This document shows positions 31,856 to 41,734 of a stretch of DNA of 41,734 nt, piece after piece. Source of the DNA: Lachnospiraceae bacterium. Its GTDB lineage: Bacteria; Bacillota; Clostridia; Lachnospirales; Lachnospiraceae. The stretch's first letter is position 1, and each line of letters starts with the position of its first letter. The translations under genes and the position numbers were made by a program. Location of the stretch: NCBI GenBank assembly GCA_022768825.1, contig JALEJB010000067.1:1-41734 (forward strand), read 5' to 3'. Below the pieces are notes generated by a model. The model made no database searches and was not told the DNA's origin. It was given only the letters and a program-made list of their open reading frames with translations.

Positions 31856-33817
31856 TTATTTTTCCTCTGCCGGCATCTCCTGACGGATCTCTTTGGTACG
31901 GATCTCCTTTGTGATCTGCTCAATAAATGCATCCAGAGATTTCACGCCTTCATCACCTGCAAAACGGCTTCTGACAGAAACGGTTCCATCTGCCTCTTCC
32001 TGCTGTCCAACTACGAGCATATAAGGCAGGCGGTCCATACGAGCCTGACGGATCTTATATCCAATCTTCTCGGAACGGCTGTCAACAGTCACATCCACAT
32101 CATTTTTCTTAAGCTCCGCAGCCACACGCTCCGCATAATCAATATACTTATCAGAGATCGGCAATACGCGTACCTGTTCCGGACACAGCCATGTCGGGAA
32201 CTTTCCGGCATAATGCTCGATGAGCCATGCCAGTGTTCTCTCATAGCATCCCATCGATGTTCTGTGAATGATCCACGGCAATGCCTTATCGCCGTTTTCA
32301 TCAATATAGTACATACCGAAATTTTCAGCACTTGCGCAATCCAACTGGATCGTTACCATTGTATCTTCTTTTCCATATACATTTTTTGCCTGAATGTCAA
32401 TCTTCGGACCATAGAAGGCAGCCTCGCCGTCTTCCTCTGTAAATGGAATATTGTTTTTCTGCATGACACTTCTCAGATACTGCTGTGTGCTATTCCAGTA
32501 CTCCTCATCACCCAGATATTTTTCTTTATTTTTCGGATCCCATTTGGATAGACGATAGGTGACATCTCCGTCAATTCCCAGTGTCTTCATCACATAGTTG
32601 CAAAGCTCCGTACATCTGGTCAGTTCTTCCTCTGCCTGATCCGGACGAAGAATGATATGTGCCTCTGTGATCGTAAACTGGCGCACACGGGTCAAACCGT
32701 GCATTTCTCCGGAATCCTCATTTCTAAATAAGGTAGAAGTCTCTGCCATACGATAAGGAAGATCTCTGTATGAATGCTGCTCATTCATATAGATATAATA
32801 CTGGAATGGACAGGTCATCGGACGAAGTGCCATTGTCTCTTTGTCCTCGTCGTCTTTATTCAGAATAAACATTCCATCCATATAGTGATCCCAATGTCCG
32901 GAAATCTTATACAGATCAGATTTTGCCATCAGTGGTGTGCGGGTACGAACATATCCCCACTCTTTATCCTCCAGATCCTCCATCCATCTCTGAAGCTTCA
33001 TGATCATCTTGGTTCCCTTTGGTGTAAAAAGCGGAAGTCCCTGTCCGATGACATCTACTGTAGTAAATAATCCCATCTCGCGACCCAGCTTGTTATGATC
33101 GCGCATCTTCGCCTCTTCCAGACGCTGCAAATATGCTTCCAGTTCCTCTTTTTTGGCAAAAGCAGAGCCGTAGATACGCTGCAATTTTGCCTTATTGGAA
33201 TCACCTCTCCAATATGCCATGGAAGATGATGTCAATTTATATGCTTTGATATTTTTGGTGCTCATCAGATGAGGGCCTGCACATAAGTCAACAAATCCGC
33301 CCTGATCATAGAAGGAGATCTCTGATCCTTCCGGGAGATCCTCGATCAACTCTACTTTATATGGCTCATTGCGCTCCTGCATAAATTTGATTGCTTCTTC
33401 TCTTGGCAGTGTGAAGCGCGTGATCTCTTTTCCTTCTTTGATGATCTTCTTCATCTCTGCCTCAAGCTTATCCAAATCTTCTCTTGAAAACGGCTCTGCA
33501 TCAAAATCATAATAGAAACCTTCATCAATTGCAGGTCCAATGGTCACCTTTGCATTCGGGAAGAGACGTTTTACTGCTTCTGCCAGAATATGTGATACGG
33601 TATGTCTCAACACACGCAGACCTTCCGGATCTGACAAAGTGATAATGTTCAGATTGGCATCCTCTGATACTACGGTACGCAGATCGACGATCTCTCCGTT
33701 TAACTCACCGGCAGCTGCCACTCTTGCCAGGCCTTCACTGATGTCTTTTGCGATCTCAATGACTGATTTTGCTTCGCTGTACTCTTTTACAGAGCCATCT
33801 TTTAATGTGATCTTCAT
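31856..33817 (-). CDS. thrS: Threonyl-tRNA synthetase
   Basis: Class II synthetase charging tRNA-Thr, 653 residues. The domains are in order: TGS (1-60), the editing/SAD domain with HTVSHILAEAVKRLFP, the catalytic core with RPMTCPFQYYIY, motif 2 FRNEDSGEMHGLTRVRQF and motif 3 HRTSMGCYERTLAWLIEHY, and the anticodon-binding domain. AAGGAGAT precedes the ATG. It follows a small membrane-protein gene, and both lie downstream of a T-box leader. Confidence 0.98.
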   Translation of the reverse strand: MKITLKDGSVKEYSEAKSVIEIAKDISEGLARVAAAGELNGEIVDLRTVVSEDANLNIITLSDPEGLRVLRHTVSHILAEAVKRLFPNAKVTIGPAIDEGFYYDFDAEPFSREDLDKLEAEMKKIIKEGKEITRFTLPREEAIKFMQERNEPYKVELIEDLPEGSEISFYDQGGFVDLCAGPHLMSTKNIKAYKLTSSSMAYWRGDSNKAKLQRIYGSAFAKKEELEAYLQRLEEAKMRDHNKLGREMGLFTTVDVIGQGLPLFTPKGTKMIMKLQRWMEDLEDKEWGYVRTRTPLMAKSDLYKISGHWDHYMDGMFILNKDDEDKETMALRPMTCPFQYYIYMNEQHSYRDLPYRMAETSTLFRNEDSGEMHGLTRVRQFTITEAHIILRPDQAEEELTRCTELCNYVMKTLGIDGDVTYRLSKWDPKNKEKYLGDEEYWNSTQQYLRSVMQKNNIPFTEEDGEAAFYGPKIDIQAKNVYGKEDTMVTIQLDCASAENFGMYYIDENGDKALPWIIHRTSMGCYERTLAWLIEHYAGKFPTWLCPEQVRVLPISDKYIDYAERVAAELKKNDVDVTVDSRSEKIGYKIRQARMDRLPYMLVVGQQEEADGTVSVRSRFAGDEGVKSLDAFIEQITKEIRTKEIRQEMPAEEK

Positions 33818-33861
33818 TTTTTATCTCCTTTTATCTTTCTCTTTTTGATCAATATGTTTGA

Positions 33862-34086
33862 TTATGCTTCTTCCTCTTCCTCATCACAGTCACAGTAACC
33901 GTTTCCGCAGTTGCATCCGTTTCCCGAATTGTTACTGCCGATGGTAACTGTCTTCTTCGGCGTCAGGATCATGCCAAGCACAGCACCCAAAAGTGCTGCG
34001 GACACCACGCCAAGAAACAGTTCCCGCTTGGAAACGGCAGTCATCTCATCCAATGAGTTCCAGAAATTTTTCATTTTTGTAATCAT
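33862..34086 (-). CDS. Small YtxH-like membrane protein with Cys/Glu tail, 74 aa
   Basis: It has one probable membrane segment (LFLGVVSAALLGAVLGMIL) followed by TPKK, the pattern seen in YtxH-like small proteins. The tail is unusual: CNCGNGYCDC then EEEEEA, a likely metal-binding end. AAGGAG precedes the ATG. It lies between the T-box and thrS, so its expression should follow threonine starvation. The function is unknown. Confidence 0.75.
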   Translation of the reverse strand: MITKMKNFWNSLDEMTAVSKRELFLGVVSAALLGAVLGMILTPKKTVTIGSNNSGNGCNCGNGYCDCDEEEEEA

Positions 34087-34111
34087 AGTTGTTCTCCTTT
34101 TCTATTATTTG

Positions 34112-34320
34112 ATGCAAAAAAATCCCTGACACCGCAAATGCAGTGTCAGGGACGACAAGTCGTGGTTCCACCCCGAGTTCACCGATCTCATTTTGGTTGT
34201 CCAAACGAGAAAGGTCTCTTATGATGATAACGGAATCACCGGACCGGATTGGGGTCACTCAGAGTTGGTTAGTCTCTTCAACGTATTGTCTTATGAAAAT
34301 TGTAACTTTTATCTTAATCA
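34112..34320 (-). promoter_or_regulatory. T-box riboswitch upstream of thrS
   Basis: A tRNA-sensing leader. The T-box sequence GGGGTGGAACCACG (34161-34174, minus strand) is followed by the terminator. Upstream lies about 150 nt consistent with Stem I and Stem III. I could not fix the specifier codon by eye; threonine is inferred from thrS. The 5' limit is approximate. Confidence 0.9.
34115..34152 (-). terminator. T-box regulated terminator
   Basis: TCCCTGACAC-tgcatttgcg-GTGTCAGGGA is followed on the minus strand by seven T residues. It competes with the T-box antiterminator. Confidence 0.9.
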
Positions 34321-34353
34321 ATTCTGTCTGCGCTGTCAAGCCTTGATCGGCAA

Positions 34354-34875
34354 TTATGCATTCTTTCCGCAGCACTGTTTATATTTCTTGCCTGAGCCGC
34401 ATGGACACGGATCGTTGCGCCCGATCTTTTTGCCCTCTCTGCGAACTGTGCCTGATTTCTTCTGCTCTAAGTACAATTTCTTTTTCTTTTCTTCATCAAA
34501 AATATCATCCCACATCGGCAGCTCATACAGCCAGTCAGCTTTTGCATCTACCATGTTTTTGTAAAGAAGCTCTTTGTCAAAAATCAGGTTAACCGGTGTA
34601 TCTTCTTCCATTGTGTCAATCGGATTTTTATTCACCAGACTGTCATTGATCCCATCCAGAAAAGCGGTCATTGTCATGATGTCAACTTCATAGCGCTCCG
34701 CCAACTCTTTGACTGTTCCTTCTACCTTCTCATCCGGATTGCTGAGAAGCTTTTCATAGATTGCTTTTTCAATCAGAAAATAGTCATTCCAAAGCTTCTG
34801 AAGCTGTCCCTTGTCCATTTTTTCATTATAGGCAATCTTATGCCACTCTGCTAATAATGCCATTGATTTTTCCAT
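34354..34875 (-). CDS. SEC-C motif protein
   Basis: A 173-residue soluble protein ending in a SecA-like zinc-binding SEC-C motif, [19 protein letters not shown] (CxCx8CC pattern). The N-terminal two-thirds is helical with no recognised domain ([20 protein letters not shown]). The start may be ATG 34863 (MALLAEW), which is better spaced from AAAGGATGG than the track ATG at 34875. It is monocistronic. The role is unknown; SEC-C proteins often bind zinc and nucleic acids or ribosomes. Confidence 0.75.
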   Translation of the reverse strand: MEKSMALLAEWHKIAYNEKMDKGQLQKLWNDYFLIEKAIYEKLLSNPDEKVEGTVKELAERYEVDIMTMTAFLDGINDSLVNKNPIDTMEEDTPVNLIFDKELLYKNMVDAKADWLYELPMWDDIFDEEKKKKLYLEQKKSGTVRREGKKIGRNDPCPCGSGKKYKQCCGKNA

Positions 34876-34983
34876 CCTTTATAGTATTGTATTTTCTTTC
34901 TGCATCTTCTAATCGTTCGAAACATGCTTTCTGTATTATACCAAATCATGTTACAGATTTCAAACCTTTTATGTTGCAATCCG

Positions 34984-35907
34984 CTATTTGTATGGGTTCA
35001 CGATAAACTCATACGGTGTCTGCTGATAGACATAATAATTTAACCAGTTGGAATATAAAATATTTCCATGAGAGCGCCACTGCAATCGCGGTTTCTGCGT
35101 GTAGTCGTCATCGGGATAATAATTCACCGGCACATCGATCGGCAAGCCCTGATTTTTATCCCGCATATATTCCTTGTGGAGTGTCATACGGTCATACTCC
35201 GGATGCCCCATGAGAAAGATCTTTCGCCCGTCATTGTCGATCACAAGAAAAACTCCCGCTTCCTCAGACTCTGCCAGAATCGTCAGCTCCGGTACCGCCT
35301 CAATATCTTCTCTGCGCATTTCCGTATGTCTGGAGTGCGGAGCCATAAAATAATCATCAAAGCCCCGCACAAGCGGGATCTTCCGGTTCATCACATGATG
35401 CTCATAGATTCCGAACACCTTTTTGTCCATCTGATGCTTTTTGATCCCATAATAATGGTACAACCCCGCCTGTGCGCCCCAGCACACATGCAGCGTACTG
35501 GTCACGTGCGTCTTTGCCCAATCCATGATCTCACAAACTTCGTCCCAGTAATCCACCTGTTCAAAATCCATGTGTTCCACCGGAGCACCGGTGATGATCA
35601 GTCCGTCGAGATTGCGATCACGGATCTCATCCAGAGTCACATAAAATTGATCCAGATGCTTCTGTGAGGTGTGGGCTGACTCATGGCTGGACACTGTCAT
35701 AAACGTCACATTAACCTGCAGCGGTGTATTGGACAGTGAACGCAGGGTCTGCAATTCGTTGTCCTCTTTTAATGGCATGAGATTCAGGATTCCAATCTCG
35801 ATTGGACGGATATCCTGATGCTCGGAGCGCGTCTCATCCATCACAAATATATTTTCATTTTCCAGTATTTCCCTTGCGGGTAAATTACTCTTTATTTTTA
35901 TCGGCAT
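34984..35907 (-). CDS. metA: Homoserine O-acyltransferase MetA
   Basis: Enzyme activating homoserine for methionine synthesis. The family opening MPIKIKSNLPAREILENENIF, IEIGILNLMPLKEDNE, the catalytic Cys in HVCWGAQAGLYHYYGI and the His/Glu in MGHPEYDRMTL are present. The start at 35907 has GAGAGGGGG upstream, giving 307 residues. Many Firmicute MetA proteins use acetyl-CoA rather than succinyl-CoA; the donor was not determined here. It follows the transglutaminase gene by about 30 bp, with no SAM riboswitch between. Confidence 0.95.
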   Translation of the reverse strand: MPIKIKSNLPAREILENENIFVMDETRSEHQDIRPIEIGILNLMPLKEDNELQTLRSLSNTPLQVNVTFMTVSSHESAHTSQKHLDQFYVTLDEIRDRNLDGLIITGAPVEHMDFEQVDYWDEVCEIMDWAKTHVTSTLHVCWGAQAGLYHYYGIKKHQMDKKVFGIYEHHVMNRKIPLVRGFDDYFMAPHSRHTEMRREDIEAVPELTILAESEEAGVFLVIDNDGRKIFLMGHPEYDRMTLHKEYMRDKNQGLPIDVPVNYYPDDDYTQKPRLQWRSHGNILYSNWLNYYVYQQTPYEFIVNPYK

Positions 35908-35939
35908 AGTATGCCCCCTCTCCAATCCTTATATCTGTA

Positions 35940-37589
35940 TTAACGTTCTCCCGCATACCCTTTCGGATATAAAAAGCCTAATCCTTTCCAAGTAGCTACC
36001 GAATCATCAATCTTGTTGTATTTTTCTTCCGCATCTTTATGATCTGGCCACAAAGTATCGCTCAAAAACCAATCATATTTGATGCCGGAAAAGCTATTGC
36101 TGTTATTTAATATCACAGCATGAGATATTCCGCATAATTCCTGTAATGTCTCATCGCTTAAATCAGGGTCAATCAAAGGCTCATCGATCGCATCATACGA
36201 TTGGTCCTGTGAATCAGTTTTTTTCAAATGTCCTATATCATCCCAAGTACAGTCAATATAATACCATTTTCCATCTACCAAAACCTGATTCCATGCATGT
36301 GCCGCCCAACCACCCATGCCATTTGCCATGCCGTTTATGACCTTACAAGGAATATCCAATGCCTTCATGCACATATAAAAAGCATTTGCATAAGATTCAC
36401 AGACTCCTGTATGGTTCACCAACACGCCATATGCCGAAAATCGTTCACGACTGACTTTACTTGGCATTTTATTCTTATCTTCATCCGTCATATGATTACG
36501 TTCATCATAATAGCCATAATCATAATCTGCATGTAGAATGATATAGTCATGAATGGCCTTGACCTTCTCTCGATCGCTCATACCAGACTGTATCACGGAC
36601 GGATCTGAAACAATTGCATGTACTGTATCAATAACCTGTGCATCTTCTTTATTATATCCTGCACTGTTCCCGGTCTTAATCGCAAGAGCCGGTTTCTCCA
36701 TCACAACAAAATTATGTGTAACTGTTTTTTCTCCCATACCGATTTTAAGCGTATGATTTCCCGGCTTTAGTGTAATATTCTCCGCATAAGGATTACGTCT
36801 CACACCATCTACACGGTAGTCTACATAGTAACCAAACAGCGCTTGCTTTTCTTTCAAAGTCATGGTGTCACTATAATCACCATTATAATAGTAATAATGA
36901 TATGGCATCAGTGCTTCCGTCTCACAAATATATGGTTTTACCCCATCCAATCGAAAAAAGTAAGTTTGCCATGTATAATTTCCATAAGAGATGATCAACT
37001 TGGAACATCGCGTAGCAAGCGTTGCTTCATTGTCCGATGAATAAATCGCTGAAACCTTTCCGGTCTTTGTCATTCCAACATGGTCCAAACCCATATAATT
37101 ACTGCTAAAGCTCACTTTCAGCTGACTTGTATCGTATTTATCGGATACTACCTTTAACTGCGCACTTTCATTTACCAATACAGCGGTCCGGTTCAGTTTC
37201 AGATCCGATACTTTTTTAGGAACAACCGTAATCTTGTATACCTTTTTCTTTCCGTTACTCTTTGCTGTAATCTTCGCTACGCCCAAACGTTTTGCCTGTA
37301 CAATACCGTTCTTCGTCACTGTAGCTACCTTCTTATTGGACGACTGAAACGTCACCTTTTTAAAGCTTGACGGAAGCTTCAACTGCTTTTTCTTTCCACA
37401 TACAATATTGTATTCTCCAAAATCCTCATAAGAAGTTGACAACAATACCTTATCCGGAACAGTCTGCGATTGAGCAAAGACCTTTATCTGTTCCGGCGTA
37501 AGTACATTCATGGTAAGTGTCAGGAGAAAACATACGAAAAATCTTCCTACTTGTTTGATCATTTTCTTATCTTTCATCTCGTTTCTCAT
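35940..37589 (-). CDS. Secreted Big_2 plus transglutaminase-like protein (second copy)
   Basis: Probable exported protein of 549 residues. The hydrophobic signal is GRFFVCFLLTLTMNVLTP. A Big_2 domain (about 55-115, ending AKRLGVAKITAKSNGKK) and a central beta-rich region follow. The transglutaminase-like core lies at about 330-460, with Cys in TGVCESYANAFYMC, His in GWAAHAWNQV and Asp in YYIDCTWDDIG. This is the same architecture as 1595-2929 but with a different middle, so the two are distant paralogues. The start could be ATG 37577 (MKDKKMIK). Confidence 0.75.
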   Translation of the reverse strand: MRNEMKDKKMIKQVGRFFVCFLLTLTMNVLTPEQIKVFAQSQTVPDKVLLSTSYEDFGEYNIVCGKKKQLKLPSSFKKVTFQSSNKKVATVTKNGIVQAKRLGVAKITAKSNGKKKVYKITVVPKKVSDLKLNRTAVLVNESAQLKVVSDKYDTSQLKVSFSSNYMGLDHVGMTKTGKVSAIYSSDNEATLATRCSKLIISYGNYTWQTYFFRLDGVKPYICETEALMPYHYYYYNGDYSDTMTLKEKQALFGYYVDYRVDGVRRNPYAENITLKPGNHTLKIGMGEKTVTHNFVVMEKPALAIKTGNSAGYNKEDAQVIDTVHAIVSDPSVIQSGMSDREKVKAIHDYIILHADYDYGYYDERNHMTDEDKNKMPSKVSRERFSAYGVLVNHTGVCESYANAFYMCMKALDIPCKVINGMANGMGGWAAHAWNQVLVDGKWYYIDCTWDDIGHLKKTDSQDQSYDAIDEPLIDPDLSDETLQELCGISHAVILNNSNSFSGIKYDWFLSDTLWPDHKDAEEKYNKIDDSVATWKGLGFLYPKGYAGER

Positions 37590-37610
37590 TGAATGTCCAC
37601 TCTTTCGTTT

Positions 37611-39680
<2,070 letters not shown>

Positions 39681-40439
39681 TTATTTTCGCATTTTCGATT
39701 GCGTCTCACGCGGCTTCACAGTAGTATTGGAGGAATGCGCGATCAGCTTTTGCAATTCCTTCCATTCCTGCTCTGTCACATCTCGCCAGGTTCCTTCTTT
39801 CAGATTGCCCAATTCAATATTCATAATACGAACCCGTTTTAACGTTCTCACCTGATATCCGCAAGCTTCACACATCCGTCGGATCTGTCTGTTCAAGCCC
39901 TGCGTCAGTATAATGCGAAATTCATAGTCACTTACTTTCATCACCTGACAGGGTCTGGTAACCGTATCTAAGATTTTCACTCCACCGGACATTTTTTTCA
40001 CAAATGCATCTGTAATCGGCCGGTTTACCGTAACAACATATTCCTTTTCATGCCGGTTGCCGGAACGCATCATCTTATTGACAATATCTCCGTCATTGGT
40101 AAGCAAGATCAGACCATTGGAATCCTTGTCCAAACGTCCGATCGGATAGATCCTGGTTGGATAATTGATAAAGTCCACGATGTTTTTTCCCTGATCTTTC
40201 GCTGTGGTACAAATAATTCCCCTTGGTTTGTTAAAAGCTATGAGCACACGTTTTTGTTCATGCTCAACCAGTTTGCCATCCACATAGACCGTGTCCCCCT
40301 CCAATACACGATCTCCAAGGGTCGCGATATGATCTCCGATACAGATTTTTCCCTCTTCCAATAAGCGGTCAGCCTCTCGTCTGGAGCAGATACCCGCTTC
40401 GCTCAAATATTTATTAATTCGAATGCCCTGTTGATCCAT
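39681..40439 (-). CDS. rluF: RluF-type 23S rRNA pseudouridine synthase
   Basis: Pseudouridine synthase of the RsuA/RluB/RluF group, 252 residues. An S4 RNA-binding domain (RINKYLSEAGICSRREADRLL) is followed by the catalytic domain with GRLDKDSNGLILLTNDGD (catalytic Asp) and QGLNRQIRRMCEACGY. The ATG at 40439 (MDQQGIRIN) has TTGGAGAA upstream; the longer track ORF runs back through the terminator. The target uridine was not determined. Confidence 0.9.
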   Translation of the reverse strand: MDQQGIRINKYLSEAGICSRREADRLLEEGKICIGDHIATLGDRVLEGDTVYVDGKLVEHEQKRVLIAFNKPRGIICTTAKDQGKNIVDFINYPTRIYPIGRLDKDSNGLILLTNDGDIVNKMMRSGNRHEKEYVVTVNRPITDAFVKKMSGGVKILDTVTRPCQVMKVSDYEFRIILTQGLNRQIRRMCEACGYQVRTLKRVRIMNIELGNLKEGTWRDVTEQEWKELQKLIAHSSNTTVKPRETQSKMRK

Positions 40440-40458
40440 GATTCTGTTCTCCAACAAC

Positions 40459-40488
40459 AAAGTGCTGTTGACTTGCAACAGCACTTTT
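40459..40488. terminator. Hairpin between the SH3 gene and rluF
   Basis: AAAGTGCTGTTG-acttg-CAACAGCACTTTT forms a 12-bp stem immediately after the stop of the SH3 gene. The T tract is better on the plus strand; the minus strand has only TTTG. Confidence 0.6.
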
Positions 40489-40495
40489 CTTGATT

Positions 40496-41734
40496 TTACT
40501 TAATTAAATCGGTCTTAATATAGCCAACTTCTCCGTTCCATTTGACCTTGGTCCATCCTTCCTGATAACTCTGGATGACCTCCACGGTATCTCCGCGATA
40601 AGCAAGTCCTACTTTTTCCGCTGTCTCACTCATGGATTTACGAACATTTACGGAATCCGATAACGTGATCTTCTTTCCTTCCGGTAACGAAATCGCTGTG
40701 TCATTATCCTGGTCCGTTATGTCAGGAACTTTACTCTTCTGTGTCGTCAGATATTTTTTCTTTACATATCCAACCTTACTTCCAACTTTTACTTTCACCC
40801 ATCCCTTTGTATCAGAACCCGTGTACATCTTGAACTTGGTTCCCACTGCAATCTGTTTGAGCACAGAAGAATTGGTAGATGGTTTCTTTCTCAAATTGAT
40901 CGTATCCTTTGCATAGACAACTCTTGTCTTCTTTGTCGTTGTCTGCGCATCCGCTTTTTCATCAGACTTGTCTGTTTGGTTGGTTTCTTCTTTGTCGGCT
41001 TCTTCTTTATCGTTTCCTTCCGGCTTGGTCTCAGAATCGTCTTTCTGTTCTTCGTCGGTTTGCTCATCTTGCGGTTTTGCTTCGGTTAAAGATTTGGCCC
41101 ATTCAGATATTGCAGCCGGAAGTGTCGTACTCACCATTTTATCTAAATCGGCATCTTTTTTAACTGCTGCTTCATATTCTTCCTGTACAGATGCCATCAG
41201 ATCCGTGACATCTTCTGCCCGCTCAAACTCATTGATCAGAGACTGGACATCTGCCTGCGTACTTTCCTCCATATTGGATTGATTAAACTGACTATATGCA
41301 TTATCAATATAATAGTCTCCGTTTTCATCTGTTCGCACATAGAAGAAATCCAAACCGGGAGCTGCCGTTTTAATATCCTTGAATTTCATATTCATATAAA
41401 CAGAGACCACATATTCGCCTTCTGTCAGCCCTCTTTTGGTGTAACATTTCAGATCATTGTAGGACTCCACATATTGACTAAAAAGCGCAACGTAGCTTTT
41501 CTCGGTATCCGAAATCGGCTTCGCAAAATTCTCTAACTGATCCACATTTCCGGATGAATAATTTTCATAATAATTTTTAATCAGATCGTTGATCTGAGGT
41601 ATAGCATCCACCTGAAACTCTTCCGTTAAAACATCTTGCGTATCCTGTTCTTCCGTCACCACTTCTTCCGGTTTTTGCTGCGGTTGCCGATCAGATGTTT
41701 TTATCAAAACAACAACCATCAGAGCAAATAAAAC
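40496..41734 (-). CDS. Membrane-anchored protein with two SH3 (SH3b) domains, 5' end outside window
   Basis: The frame is open to the window edge. The track ATG (41719) lies inside a hydrophobic run (LFALMVVVLI), so the true start and the rest of a membrane anchor lie beyond. After the anchor comes a region of about 200 residues (EEFQVDAIPQINDLIKNYYE), then an Asp/Glu/Lys/Thr linker, then two bacterial SH3 domains at about 265-330 (INLRKKPSTNSSVLKQIAVG) and 350-407 (VNVRKSMSETAEKVGLAYRG). Such proteins usually contact the cell wall. Confidence 0.8.
   Translation of the reverse strand, partial: VLFALMVVVLIKTSDRQPQQKPEEVVTEEQDTQDVLTEEFQVDAIPQINDLIKNYYENYSSGNVDQLENFAKPISDTEKSYVALFSQYVESYNDLKCYTKRGLTEGEYVVSVYMNMKFKDIKTAAPGLDFFYVRTDENGDYYIDNAYSQFNQSNMEESTQADVQSLINEFERAEDVTDLMASVQEEYEAAVKKDADLDKMVSTTLPAAISEWAKSLTEAKPQDEQTDEEQKDDSETKPEGNDKEEADKEETNQTDKSDEKADAQTTTKKTRVVYAKDTINLRKKPSTNSSVLKQIAVGTKFKMYTGSDTKGWVKVKVGSKVGYVKKKYLTTQKSKVPDITDQDNDTAISLPEGKKITLSDSVNVRKSMSETAEKVGLAYRGDTVEVIQSYQEGWTKVKWNGEVGYIKTDLIK

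Noticed and set aside
34123-34152. T-box terminator stem CTGACAC/GTGTCAG as another copy of the GGTGTCWGACACC repeat
   Set aside because: The similarity is confined to seven bases of a terminator stem required by the T-box, with no CCCATGGG part.
34046-34258. ORF 34046-34258 (-) with GELGVEPRLV
   Set aside because: It is a reading of the T-box leader itself; the GVEPR block is the T-box motif translated.

Overview
The window comes from a low-to-mid GC, spore-forming-type Firmicute, most likely a Lachnospiraceae member related to Roseburia/Agathobacter. This is inferred from gene content, gene order and protein style; no rRNA is present to confirm it. Almost all genes lie on the minus strand, so the layout below is given in window coordinates although transcription mostly runs right to left.

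Region 1 (1-3770) is an accessory patch. It has an Rpn-family nuclease-like gene flanked by 23-bp direct repeats, a secreted Ig-like/transglutaminase protein, an IS200-type Y1 transposase, and several copies of a palindromic repeat (GGTGTCWGACACC with CCCATGGG). Region 2 (3774-10107) holds two G3E/CobW metal GTPases (one with a long His-Glu tract, one apparently fused to a YcgQ-like domain), argS, a small unknown gene and an M24 aminopeptidase. Region 3 (10187-14370) is a sporulation sigma block: sigG on the plus strand, an MBL/beta-CASP nuclease, sigE and spoIIGA. A Spo0A-type box with a 21-bp-spaced promoter lies upstream of spoIIGA. Region 4 (14370-30280) is the division and cell-wall (dcw) cluster read from right to left: mraZ, rsmH, ftsL-like, ftsI, spoVD, mraY, murD, ftsW, divIB, ftsZ. 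Region 5 (30314-41734) has a tiny Spo0E-like gene overlapping lgt, a DUF1540 gene, T-box-controlled thrS, a SEC-C gene, metA, a second transglutaminase protein, ligA, an RluF-type pseudouridine synthase and a truncated SH3 protein.

The main discovery is inside the dcw cluster. The spoVD-type penicillin-binding protein gene is split by a 3,981-bp element (about 20855-24836) that carries a short serine recombinase and a complete three-gene ABC importer. Both junctions share the tetranucleotide GTAA (minus strand). Joining them restores an uninterrupted 578-residue PBP in frame and rebuilds the catalytic SxN motif (Ser-Cys-Asn), which the insertion cuts. The circular junction would be a near-perfect dyad centred on the same AA dinucleotide, as expected for a serine-recombinase attP. 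By analogy with the sigK 'skin' element, this could be a developmentally excised intervening element in spoVD that carries a nutrient transporter as cargo. Whether excision really happens, and when, cannot be seen from sequence.

Around it, Spo0A input (spoIIGA promoter), a Spo0E-like phosphatase, SigE, SpoIIGA and SigG suggest a lineage that retains the sporulation programme. In such a cell a reversible interruption of a cortex-synthesis gene would matter.
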